A DNA stretch of 6,524 bases from an uncultured Asticcacaulis sp. Its GTDB lineage: Bacteria; Pseudomonadota; Alphaproteobacteria; Caulobacterales; Caulobacteraceae. The position numbers were made by a program, and so were the translations under genes. The stretch covers positions 1 through 6,524 of the forward strand of contig CAMLIY010000175.1 of NCBI GenBank assembly GCA_946480125.1. Reading direction: 5' to 3'. A model generated the notes under the pieces. That model saw only the letters and a list, made by a program, of their open reading frames with translations. It was not told the origin of the DNA and made no database searches. Position 1 is the first letter of the stretch, and each line of letters begins with the position of its first letter. Positions 1 through 5,310 of the stretch are shown piece by piece.

Positions 1-869
1 TGATAGGAGGCATCGGTGCCGGGTATGCTGGTTTCGGGCACGAAGCGGATCATGGTGTGGGCTTCATCGACCATCGGGCCCACCGTCACTTCATGCGGCG
101 CGTGATTGGGATGATAGGGCGGCCACGGCTTGCCGTCTTTCAGCGCCTCGGCCTGCGCCGTGCGGTTATTCGGGCTAGGCCACGGCATATCCGGCTCAAC
201 AAACGGCGGATCATTGGGATGGATACGGAACGGTGTGGTGGCGGTAATGGTCGGGTGATGACGCATCCCGCCCAGAATCTTGTCCGCCTCGGCCTGATAA
301 TTATAGATGCCCTGGCCATTGCCCCAGCGGTGCGCGGCGAAATAGAGCGCCATGGCGTAATATTCCTCGCCGTCGGGGGCGGCGCCGACCGCGCGCGCCG
401 AGCCATCCGTGCCCATCGACCAGGCGAAATAGCCCAGTGACGGATTTTCCGGATCGGTGGTCAGCATATAGGTTTTCGACCAGTTCCAGAGGGCGTCGAA
501 CTCGCGCTTTTTATTGAGCTGCACGGCGATCATCATGCCATAGCTCATGCCTTCTGAGCGGGCGTCATTATTGGCCCAGTCGGTGACATAGGCGAGGGTG
601 CCATTGGCATTGGCGCCGGTCTCGAAATAGACGCGCTGTTCCTGGCCGTCCCCATGAAACAACTGCTGGAAAGTTTGTTCAATTTTCTGATGCGTTTCAG
701 CTTCGCTATGGCCCAGCCGTTCTACGAACAGATTGTGGTAATTGCCGGTCTTGTAAGCACCGCTGCCGTCCGTGAGGGTTGGCATGGCTGGCGCTTGCGC
801 CAGGGCCGGCGTAGCCAGGGCCAAGATGATAGCGGTAACATTCGCGGTCAAAACACGGCGCAGATTCAT
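1..869 (-). CDS. Secreted GH8 glycoside hydrolase, reducing-end xylose-releasing exo-oligoxylanase type (3' part outside window)
   Basis: The minus strand is open from an ATG at 869-867 to the left edge, giving 289 codons with no stop, so the C-terminus is missing. An AGGAAAG ribosome binding site lies 9 nt before the ATG. Residues 1-24 form a signal peptide (basic MNLRR, hydrophobic core, ALA cleavage site before Q25), so the enzyme is predicted to be exported to the periplasm or beyond. The mature part carries GH8 hallmarks: DARSEGMSYGMM (103-112), whose E106 is the likely general acid, then PDGEEYYAMAL (165-175) with D166 in the substrate-binding/catalytic cleft, and TDASYH at the truncated end (D286), which probably corresponds to the catalytic base region of exo-oligoxylanases. 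Such enzymes (EC 3.2.1.156) remove xylose from the reducing end of xylo-oligosaccharides. The Rex-type call rests on remembered motif similarity; a GH8 endoxylanase is the main alternative. It is divergent from a LacI regulator, which fits sugar-induced expression. Confidence 0.88.
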   Translation of the reverse strand, partial: MNLRRVLTANVTAIILALATPALAQAPAMPTLTDGSGAYKTGNYHNLFVERLGHSEAETHQKIEQTFQQLFHGDGQEQRVYFETGANANGTLAYVTDWANNDARSEGMSYGMMIAVQLNKKREFDALWNWSKTYMLTTDPENPSLGYFAWSMGTDGSARAVGAAPDGEEYYAMALYFAAHRWGNGQGIYNYQAEADKILGGMRHHPTITATTPFRIHPNDPPFVEPDMPWPSPNNRTAQAEALKDGKPWPPYHPNHAPHEVTVGPMVDEAHTMIRFVPETSIPGTDASY

Positions 870-944
870 GTCATTTATCTTTCCTGGTCAATAGGGCGGT
901 GCTGAGTGTTTGTCCTCAATCGGGGCGCCGGCGTTTCCTGTCGC

Positions 945-959
945 TTACATGCCATGTAA
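945..959. promoter_or_regulatory. Perfect 15-bp palindrome in the divergent hydrolase/LacI region, candidate operator
   Basis: TTACATG, one central C, then CATGTAA form a perfect 7-bp inverted repeat. It lies 75 bp upstream of the hydrolase start and 79 bp upstream of the lacI-type start. The left arm belongs to CGCTTACAT (942-950), which recurs exactly at 1010-1018. Its position and symmetry suggest a repressor binding site serving both divergent genes. The odd single-base centre differs from the usual LacI-family CpG-centred operator, so another regulator or a variant spacing is possible. Confidence 0.5.
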
Positions 960-990
960 TCCTGCCTGAGAAAAGACCGCAGCGGCGTTA

Positions 991-1019
991 TTTACAGGGT
1001 CATCCAAACCGCTTACATC
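991..1019 (+). promoter_or_regulatory. Possible weak promoter for the LacI-type regulator
   Basis: TTTACA (991-996) resembles a -35 element and TACATC (1014-1019) lies 17 bp downstream as a poor -10 (3 of 6 matches to TATAAT). The -10 would sit inside the operator candidate at 1004-1017, which makes functional sense for repression, but the elements are weak. Confidence 0.22.
1004..1017. promoter_or_regulatory. Candidate LacI-family operator with central CpG
   Basis: The 14 bases CCAAACCGCTTACA match 10 of the 12 defined positions of the general LacI/GalR-family operator pattern TGWAANCGNTTWCA; only the first two bases miss. The right half CGCTTACAT is repeated exactly at 942-950. The site lies 21 bp before the regulator's ATG and overlaps a possible -10 region, as expected for autorepression. 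The consensus is established knowledge; binding by this regulator is inferred. Confidence 0.5.
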
Positions 1020-1038
1020 TTGGCCTGAAGGAGACATT

Positions 1039-2028
1039 ATGGCGGGGATCACGCTGAAAGATATCGCGCGCGAAGCCAATGTGTCGATCGCCTCGGCCTC
1101 ACGCGCCATCAATGGGCTGGATAATGTCGCTGACGATGTGAAGCAGCGTGTGCTCGAAATCGCCAAGCGCCTGCGGTATGTGCCGCATGGCGGCGCTCGG
1201 TCGCTGGTCATGTCGCGCACACATACGATCGGCGTGCTGCTGCCCGATATCTATGGCGAATTTTTCGCCGAGATCATCCGCGGCATCGATGTGGCGGCGC
1301 GGGCGCGCGGCCTGCATTTGTTGCTCTCCGGCTCGCACGACGGTAATCCCGATGAAGCCCTGCGCGTCATGCGCACCATGGGGGGGCGGGTTGATGGCTT
1401 GCTGGTCATGTCGCCCTTCGTTGACTCACATGACCTCGCTTCTGCCCTGCCGCTGAATTTGCCGGTCGTGACGATCGCCAGCCGTATCGGCGCCGATCAG
1501 CGTTCTATCAGCGTCGATAATTTCGGCGGTGGGGTAACGGCGGCGAACCATCTGCGCGAACAGGGCTGCCGCAGGCTGGCCCATATCTCGGGACCGTCGC
1601 GCAATTTCGAAGCCCAGGAACGCAAGCGCGGTTTCCTGTCGACATTCAGTAGCCAGAGGCCGCCTCTTTATGAAGGTGATTTCACCGAGGAATCCGGCTA
1701 TCATGGCGCCAAGACCTTGCTGGCGCTGGATGAACGGCCGGATGGCATCTTCGCCGCCAATGACATGATGGCCGTCGGTTGCCTGCTGGCCCTGCGCGAA
1801 GCGGGGGTGAATGTGCCGGTCGATGTGGCGGTGGTCGGCTTTGATGATATCCCTATTGCGCGCTTTACCTCACCCCCGCTAACCACCTTGCGCGTCGGTA
1901 TTTTCGATCTTGGCCGCCGCGGGCTGGAGATGCTGATGGTGGCGCTGGAAGCCGGAGAGCACACGGCGAGCGAAGGCATTATCATGGTGCCGGAACTGGT
2001 GATGCGCGACAGTTCGCGTCACAAATAA
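1039..2028 (+). CDS. LacI/GalR-family transcriptional regulator
   Basis: This 329-residue protein has the standard length and order of the LacI family. An N-terminal helix-turn-helix (about 5-24, TLKDIAREANVSIASASRAI) is followed by a hinge helix around ARSL (53-56), whose leucine normally inserts into the central CpG of the operator. The periplasmic-binding-protein-like core starts at TIGVLLPDI (63-71) and includes GIFAANDMMAVG (236-247) and VVGFDDIPIARFTSPPLTT (265-283), typical of the sugar-binding and dimerisation lobe. AAGGAG lies 5 nt before the ATG, fixing the start. It probably represses the divergent hydrolase gene and its own transcription through sites at 945-959 and 1004-1017. The inducer is inferred from the neighbour to be xylose or a xylo-oligosaccharide; the sequence does not prove this. 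The tRNA gene follows after 81 bp, so this is probably a single-gene transcript. Confidence 0.95.
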   Translation: MAGITLKDIAREANVSIASASRAINGLDNVADDVKQRVLEIAKRLRYVPHGGARSLVMSRTHTIGVLLPDIYGEFFAEIIRGIDVAARARGLHLLLSGSHDGNPDEALRVMRTMGGRVDGLLVMSPFVDSHDLASALPLNLPVVTIASRIGADQRSISVDNFGGGVTAANHLREQGCRRLAHISGPSRNFEAQERKRGFLSTFSSQRPPLYEGDFTEESGYHGAKTLLALDERPDGIFAANDMMAVGCLLALREAGVNVPVDVAVVGFDDIPIARFTSPPLTTLRVGIFDLGRRGLEMLMVALEAGEHTASEGIIMVPELVMRDSSRHK

Positions 2029-2109
2029 GGATAATCGCATTTTTGCGGTTGAGTGCCGGGCCGCTTTCGCTTAGGTAGCTTTGGCCCCTGGTAAACAGAG
2101 CCTGTAGCG

Positions 2110-2186
2110 GCACCCATAGCTCAGCTGGATAGAGCGTTGCCCTCCGAAGGCAAAGGTCAGAGGTTCGAATCCTCTTGGGTGCGCCA
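2110..2186 (+). tRNA. tRNA-Arg (anticodon CCG)
   Basis: A full cloverleaf can be drawn. The acceptor arms GCACCCA (2110-2116) and TGGGTGC (2176-2182) pair over 7 bp. The D stem is GCTC/GAGC. The anticodon stem TTGCC/GGCAA encloses loop CTCCGAA with anticodon CCG at 2144-2146. The variable loop is AGGTC. The T stem AGAGG/CCTCT encloses TTCGAAT. The discriminator is G2183 and CCA is encoded at 2184-2186. It decodes the arginine codon CGG. It stands alone between the LacI-type gene and the opposing cutA. Confidence 0.97.
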
Positions 2187-2222
2187 TTTTCAAGGCTGAT
2201 CATCTGTGCGGGCAGAAGTGCC

Positions 2223-2540
2223 TCAGACGTCCAACGTATCGCGCAGCCATCCGGCGTAATCTTCGCTGGCCCAGACCACAGGCGTGGCGAGGATTTCAGG
2301 CACGTCATAGCTATGATGCTGCTTGACCAGTTTTTCCAGGATCGGCAACTTTTCTACCAAGGTTTTTGCCGTCAGCATTATCTCAGAGGCCGTGTCGATC
2401 TCGCCCTTCCAGCGATAGGTCGAACGCACCTCATGGCTTTGCACGCAGGCTGCCAAACGTGCCGTCATCAAAAGGCCGGTCAAGCTCTGACATTCGGCCT
2501 CGCTGGCACAGGCGATAGAGACGGTAACAATATTGGTCAT
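2223..2540 (-). CDS. cutA: CutA, divalent cation tolerance protein
   Basis: This is a 105-residue protein of the trimeric CutA1 family, small cytoplasmic proteins linked to divalent metal (copper) tolerance, whose biochemical role is still unsettled. Family motifs are clear: the first strand IVTVSIACAS (4-13), ARLAACVQ (27-34), TYRWKGEI (41-48), and HSYDVPEILATPV (76-88), which corresponds to the usual HPYEVPEI motif. The length is normal. Two in-frame ATGs lie further upstream (2555 and 2582), but the family N-terminus begins at the ATG at 2540-2538, and the upstream ones lie before or within the predicted promoter. No ribosome binding site precedes the chosen start; a TATAGT box ends 6 nt before it, which suggests a leaderless mRNA. 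It is divergent from the radical SAM gene and convergent with the tRNA. Confidence 0.93.
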   Translation of the reverse strand: MTNIVTVSIACASEAECQSLTGLLMTARLAACVQSHEVRSTYRWKGEIDTASEIMLTAKTLVEKLPILEKLVKQHHSYDVPEILATPVVWASEDYAGWLRDTLDV

Positions 2541-2546
2541 GCCGCA

Positions 2547-2573
2547 ACTATACATGGATTGACGTATCCGCAA
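2547..2573 (-). promoter_or_regulatory. Predicted leaderless promoter of cutA
   Basis: Read on the minus strand, TATAGT (2552-2547) matches 5 of 6 bases of the -10 consensus. TTGCGG (2573-2568) lies 15 bp upstream as a partial -35, a spacing allowed for the Caulobacter housekeeping sigma factor. Exactly 6 nt separate the -10 from the ATG at 2540, so transcription would begin at or within a base or two of the start codon. The match is by eye. Confidence 0.5.
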
Positions 2574-2587
2574 ATGGAACATAACAT
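2559..2587 (+). promoter_or_regulatory. Predicted leaderless promoter of the radical SAM operon
   Basis: TTGACG (2559-2564) matches 5 of 6 bases of TTGACA and all of the Caulobacter-type TTGACG core. TAACAT (2582-2587) follows after 17 bp with 4 of 6 matches to TATAAT; a shifted reading, CATAAC at 2580-2585, fits the Caulobacter -10 pattern slightly better. Six nt separate TAACAT from the ATG at 2594, placing the predicted start of transcription on the start codon. This fits the lack of any Shine-Dalgarno sequence there. The promoter overlaps the cutA promoter on the other strand. Confidence 0.5.
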
Positions 2588-2593
2588 GAACAA

Positions 2594-3826
2594 ATGAAAA
2601 AGACGCTTAAACAGAGACTGGCTATTTTATCCGACGCCGCAAAATATGACGCCTCTTGCGCCTCATCCGGCACGACGAAACGTGACTCGTCTGTTTCCGG
2701 TGGACTAGGCTCGACCGAGGGATCCGGCATTTGTCATGCCTATGCGCCGGATGGCCGTTGCATCTCGCTGCTGAAAATCCTGATGACCAATTTCTGCATC
2801 TATGATTGCGCCTATTGCATTAACCGATCGTCATCCAATGTCGAACGGGCGCGGTTCTCGCCCGAAGAAGTGGTGTGGCTGACCCTCGAATTTTATCGGC
2901 GAAACTATATTGAGGGACTATTCCTATCTTCCGGAATTATTCAAAACTCTGATTACACCATGGAGCAGATGGTGAAAATCGCCAGGGATTTGCGCCTGAC
3001 ACATAATTTCCAGGGCTATATCCATCTGAAAACCATTCCGGAAGCCTCCGCCCGGCTGATAGAGGAGGCGGGGCTTTTCGCCGACCGTCTGTCGATTAAT
3101 ATCGAACTGCCAACCGATGCCGGTGTCGAAGCCTTTGCGCCTCAAAAGCATCCGGCCCATATTCGCCGCTCAATGGGTGAGCTTAGGGTAAAGATTGATG
3201 AGGCCCGTGAGCCCACCCTGCGCAGCCGTCGACGCAAGCGCTTCGTGCCGGCGGGCCAGAGCACCCAAATGATCATTGGTGCGGATCAGGCCAACGATGC
3301 GACCATACTGCGTACAAGCGCGGGTCTTTACACGGGGTACAGATTGCGCCGCGTCTATTATTCCGCCTTCTCACCGATACCGGACGCTTCAAAGAGTCTG
3401 CCGCTGATCAAGCCGCCCCTGATGCGCGAACACAGGCTTTATCAGGCGGATTGGTTATATCGTTTCTATGGTTTCGGAATTGAGGAAATAACATCCACCC
3501 GATCAGATGGCATGTTGGATCTCACTATTGACCCAAAGCTGTCATGGGCGCTGGAAAATCGCGCGCGTTTTCCGGTAGATATCAATAAGGCCGATAAGGA
3601 AATGCTGCTGCGTGTACCGGGATTTGGCGTGAAAACGGTGATGGCGATCCTAAACACCCGCCGTTTCAAGCGGCTCGGGCTCGATGACCTGGTCCGGTTG
3701 AAAGTGTCGGTGAAAAAGGTGCAGGCCTTTATCGAAGCCGCCGGCTGGACGCCGATAAAGTTACTTGATCGCGGAGATCTGCGTAGCCTGTTTGCGCCCG
3801 AACCCGAGCAGATGATGTTGTTATGA
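2594..3826 (+). CDS. Putative DNA modification/repair radical SAM protein (TIGR03916-like) with C-terminal helix-hairpin-helix
   Basis: This is a 410-residue cytoplasmic radical SAM enzyme. The cluster motif CxxxCxxC is at C68, C72 and C75 (NFCIYDCAYC) and should hold the [4Fe-4S] cluster that cleaves S-adenosylmethionine. A conserved-looking N-terminal stretch, KYDASCASSG and STEGSGICHAY, precedes it and supplies C22 and C47; C56 follows, and there are no cysteines after C75. YIEGLFLSSGI (105-115) lies in the SAM-binding barrel. GQSTQMIIGAD (221-231) and YYSAFSPIPDAS (255-266) are further family motifs. Residues 330-352 (INKADKEMLLRVPGFGVKTVM) form a helix-hairpin-helix, a nonspecific DNA-binding fold, and RSRRRKR (210-216) is a basic patch. 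The family is named from its gene neighbourhoods with uracil-DNA glycosylase-like proteins; substrate and reaction are unknown. The ATG has no ribosome binding site, but an apparent promoter ends 6 nt upstream. The stop overlaps the next gene's start (ATGA), so the two are cotranscribed. Confidence 0.92.
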   Translation: MKKTLKQRLAILSDAAKYDASCASSGTTKRDSSVSGGLGSTEGSGICHAYAPDGRCISLLKILMTNFCIYDCAYCINRSSSNVERARFSPEEVVWLTLEFYRRNYIEGLFLSSGIIQNSDYTMEQMVKIARDLRLTHNFQGYIHLKTIPEASARLIEEAGLFADRLSINIELPTDAGVEAFAPQKHPAHIRRSMGELRVKIDEAREPTLRSRRRKRFVPAGQSTQMIIGADQANDATILRTSAGLYTGYRLRRVYYSAFSPIPDASKSLPLIKPPLMREHRLYQADWLYRFYGFGIEEITSTRSDGMLDLTIDPKLSWALENRARFPVDINKADKEMLLRVPGFGVKTVMAILNTRRFKRLGLDDLVRLKVSVKKVQAFIEAAGWTPIKLLDRGDLRSLFAPEPEQMMLL

Positions 3827-4653
3827 GGGTGATTCTGCGCGCCCGCGGTGATTTTGGCGAGTGGCGCGAAGCCGCGCGTAACCTGTTGATACAAGGCATT
3901 GCGCCCCGTGATATTGACTGGTTGAGTGAAGAGGCGGCTGTGCACGAACTGTTTCCGTCGGCACCTGCGCCAAAAGAAATAAGCCATGCGATATCGGTGC
4001 CGAAGGATTTCCTCTGTTTGGCTGAAAGCGTGATTTGTCACAGCGATCCGGGGCGCTTTGATCTCGCCTATCGCCTGTTGTGGCGGCTGCAGACGGAGAA
4101 AAACCTGCTGCATATTAAATCCGATCCGGATATGGCGCGCGCCCATGCCTTTAATCGGTCCGTTCACCGCGATAGCCACAAGATGCACGCATTCGTCCGT
4201 TTCAAGGAAGTGCCGGCTTCGGGTCCGCGCCGCGCCTTTGTCGCCTGGTTCGAACCGGATCATTATATCGTGGCCCGCAATGCCGGTTTTTTCCAGCGCC
4301 GCTTCACCGATATGGACTGGCTTATTGCTACGCCGAAAGGCTCTATCGCCTGGGATGGCGCCGCCGTGCGCGTCTGTGATGAGCCCGCCAAGCGGCCCGA
4401 AATCAGCGATGAGGCCGACGAACTATGGCGTACCTATTTTGTCAATATCTTCAATCCGGCCCGGTTGAAAGTGAAGATGATGCAAAGCGAAATGCCGAAG
4501 AAATACTGGAAAAATCTGCCGGAAGCCGCCCTGATTCCGGAACTGATCGCCAGCGCCGAACAACGTGTGCGTGACATGGCTGACCGTGCCGCCAGCGATC
4601 AGGCGCCGGCATTTCATGCCCGGCTAAAGGCGCGCCATCTTAAGCGCCTCTAA
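3823..4653 (+). CDS. DUF4130/TIGR03915-type putative DNA metabolism protein, partner of the radical SAM protein
   Basis: This 276-residue protein is recognised from family motifs: RDSHKMHAFVRF (116-127), VAWFEPDHYIVARNAGFF (140-157), FTDMDWLIATPKGSIAWDG (161-179) and the C-terminal WRTYFVNIFNPARLKVKMM (202-220) followed by MPKKYWKNLPEAALIPEL (224-241). The family almost always sits beside the radical SAM protein, and in many bacteria it forms the N-terminal half of a longer protein ending in a uracil-DNA glycosylase (UdgX-type) domain. Here the protein ends about 35 residues after the last family motif, with a basic tail, and no glycosylase domain follows in any frame before the next gene. 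Its ATG overlaps the upstream stop codon (ATGA), so translational coupling is likely. It has no signal peptide or membrane segment. It may act as a DNA- or enzyme-binding subunit for the radical SAM protein, but no activity is established. Confidence 0.88.
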   Translation: MRVILRARGDFGEWREAARNLLIQGIAPRDIDWLSEEAAVHELFPSAPAPKEISHAISVPKDFLCLAESVICHSDPGRFDLAYRLLWRLQTEKNLLHIKSDPDMARAHAFNRSVHRDSHKMHAFVRFKEVPASGPRRAFVAWFEPDHYIVARNAGFFQRRFTDMDWLIATPKGSIAWDGAAVRVCDEPAKRPEISDEADELWRTYFVNIFNPARLKVKMMQSEMPKKYWKNLPEAALIPELIASAEQRVRDMADRAASDQAPAFHARLKARHLKRL

Positions 4654-4672
4654 AAAACCCTTATCGCATTTT

Positions 4673-4678
4673 TATAAT
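4673..4678 (+). promoter_or_regulatory. Possible -10 element upstream of the DUF3597 gene
   Basis: TATAAT is a perfect -10 match located 52 nt before the next ATG, in an AT-rich patch after the DUF4130 stop. No convincing -35 element lies 15-18 bp upstream, so the promoter is tentative. If real, it gives the DUF3597 gene its own transcript with a leader of about 45 nt. Confidence 0.35.
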
Positions 4679-4729
4679 TGGCTGGCCTACAGAGAGAGGC
4701 AGGGGGTTTGGCCAGACGGAGTAAATTTT

Positions 4730-5152
4730 ATGAGCATTTTCAGCCAAATCAAGGATTTCATCTTTCACAAGCATGGCGATCAGATCGTGCCGGCGCCCCG
4801 GCAACCGATACCGGCCGAAGATGCGGCTCACACTTCTGAAGCCATTGCGCCGGCCACCACCATGGCCGACCCGATGCCGGCACCTGTCATGGAACAGGTG
4901 GATGTGGCGGCTATCCTTGATCAGGAAAACGCTAAACGCGATCCCAAGCTGAACTGGCGCATGTCGATCGTTGATCTGCTGAAACTCGTCGGCCTTGAAT
5001 CCGATCTCGGTGTGCGCCAGGCGCTCGCCGCCGAACTGGGCTTTACCGGCGATCTGCGTCATTCCGGCGCCATGAATGTCTGGCTGCACAAGCAGGTCAT
5101 GCAGAAGCTGGCCGAAAATGGCGGTCAGGTGCCGGCCGAACTAAAGAACTGA
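4730..5152 (+). CDS. DUF3597 domain-containing protein
   Basis: This is a 140-residue protein of unknown function. The N-terminus MSIFSQIKDFIF (1-12) and the C-terminal domain from VDVAAILD (57-64) to the end match the DUF3597 pattern, including KLNWRMSIVDLLKLVGLES (73-91), LGFTGD (103-108), AMNVWLHKQVM (114-124) and the terminal GGQVPAEL (131-138). Residues 15-55 are rich in proline and alanine and look like a disordered linker. GGAG lies 8 nt before the ATG. There is no signal peptide or membrane segment, so it is probably cytoplasmic. In related proteins this domain resembles peptidoglycan-binding-like helical folds only loosely, so no role is assigned. It stands alone, 76 bp after the DUF4130 gene and 158 bp before zapE. 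Confidence 0.85.
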   Translation: MSIFSQIKDFIFHKHGDQIVPAPRQPIPAEDAAHTSEAIAPATTMADPMPAPVMEQVDVAAILDQENAKRDPKLNWRMSIVDLLKLVGLESDLGVRQALAAELGFTGDLRHSGAMNVWLHKQVMQKLAENGGQVPAELKN

Positions 5153-5249
5153 GGATTGCGGCGGCGTCTCTTCTCTTCGAGATGCGGTGAAGGCCAGCCA
5201 GTCTGTAAGCACATGCAGCATTTTTTTAACGCCATCTTGAACCGGATCG

Positions 5250-5257
5250 TCTATAAC
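5250..5257 (+). promoter_or_regulatory. Possible -10 element upstream of zapE
   Basis: TCTATAAC matches 7 of 8 positions of the Caulobacter housekeeping -10 pattern GCTANAWC (6 of the 7 defined bases). It lies 53 nt before the zapE start. A TTGA sequence at 5237 is too close to serve as its -35, and no other candidate is good, so this is tentative. The rest of the 158-bp gap holds a run of seven T (5221-5227) without a convincing hairpin. Confidence 0.3.
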
Positions 5258-5310
5258 CGACCGCGATAACGGGTGGGTGGCCGCAAAGGCCGTCGCGTGA
5301 AAAAGTTCGA

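Noticed and set aside
57..440. Plus-strand frame of 127 codons near the left edge
   Set aside because: It is antisense to the GH8 hydrolase, which has a signal peptide, a ribosome binding site and catalytic motifs.
2033..2050. Hairpin AATCGCA-TTTT-TGCGGTT after the LacI-type stop codon, possible terminator
   Set aside because: The stem is short with a T-G wobble, and no T run follows it, so it does not qualify as an intrinsic terminator; a minor role cannot be excluded.
1982..2308. Minus-strand frame of 108 codons containing [20 protein letters not shown]
   Set aside because: This is the familiar false protein produced by translating the antisense of a tRNA gene; it lies exactly across tRNA-Arg(CCG) and into cutA, with no ribosome binding site.
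2540..2582. Longer cutA N-terminus from the ATG at 2582 (14 extra residues)
   Set aside because: The extra residues do not match the family, and the ATG at 2582 lies upstream of the predicted promoter boxes; no ribosome binding site supports it.
2175..2597. Plus-strand frame of 140 codons
   Set aside because: It is antisense to cutA, starts inside the tRNA gene and shows no family motif; cutA on the other strand has full family motifs.
3466..4263. Minus-strand frame of 265 codons
   Set aside because: It is antisense to the junction of the radical SAM and DUF4130 genes, both of which are supported by motifs; its translation is low-complexity and resembles no protein.
4633..4658. GC-rich inverted repeat (GGCGC/GCGCC) at the end of the DUF4130 gene followed by an A run
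   Set aside because: The A run is on the wrong strand for a plus-strand terminator, and for the minus strand the T run would precede the hairpin.
4679..5200. Ten-base inverted repeat TGGCTGGCCT / AGGCCAGCCA flanking the DUF3597 gene
   Set aside because: Several ten-base inverted matches are expected by chance in a window of this size, and there is no target duplication or mobile-element gene.
5209..5227. Run of seven T after CATGCAGCA, possible terminator of the DUF3597 gene
   Set aside because: The preceding bases cannot form a stem longer than about 4 bp with a workable loop.
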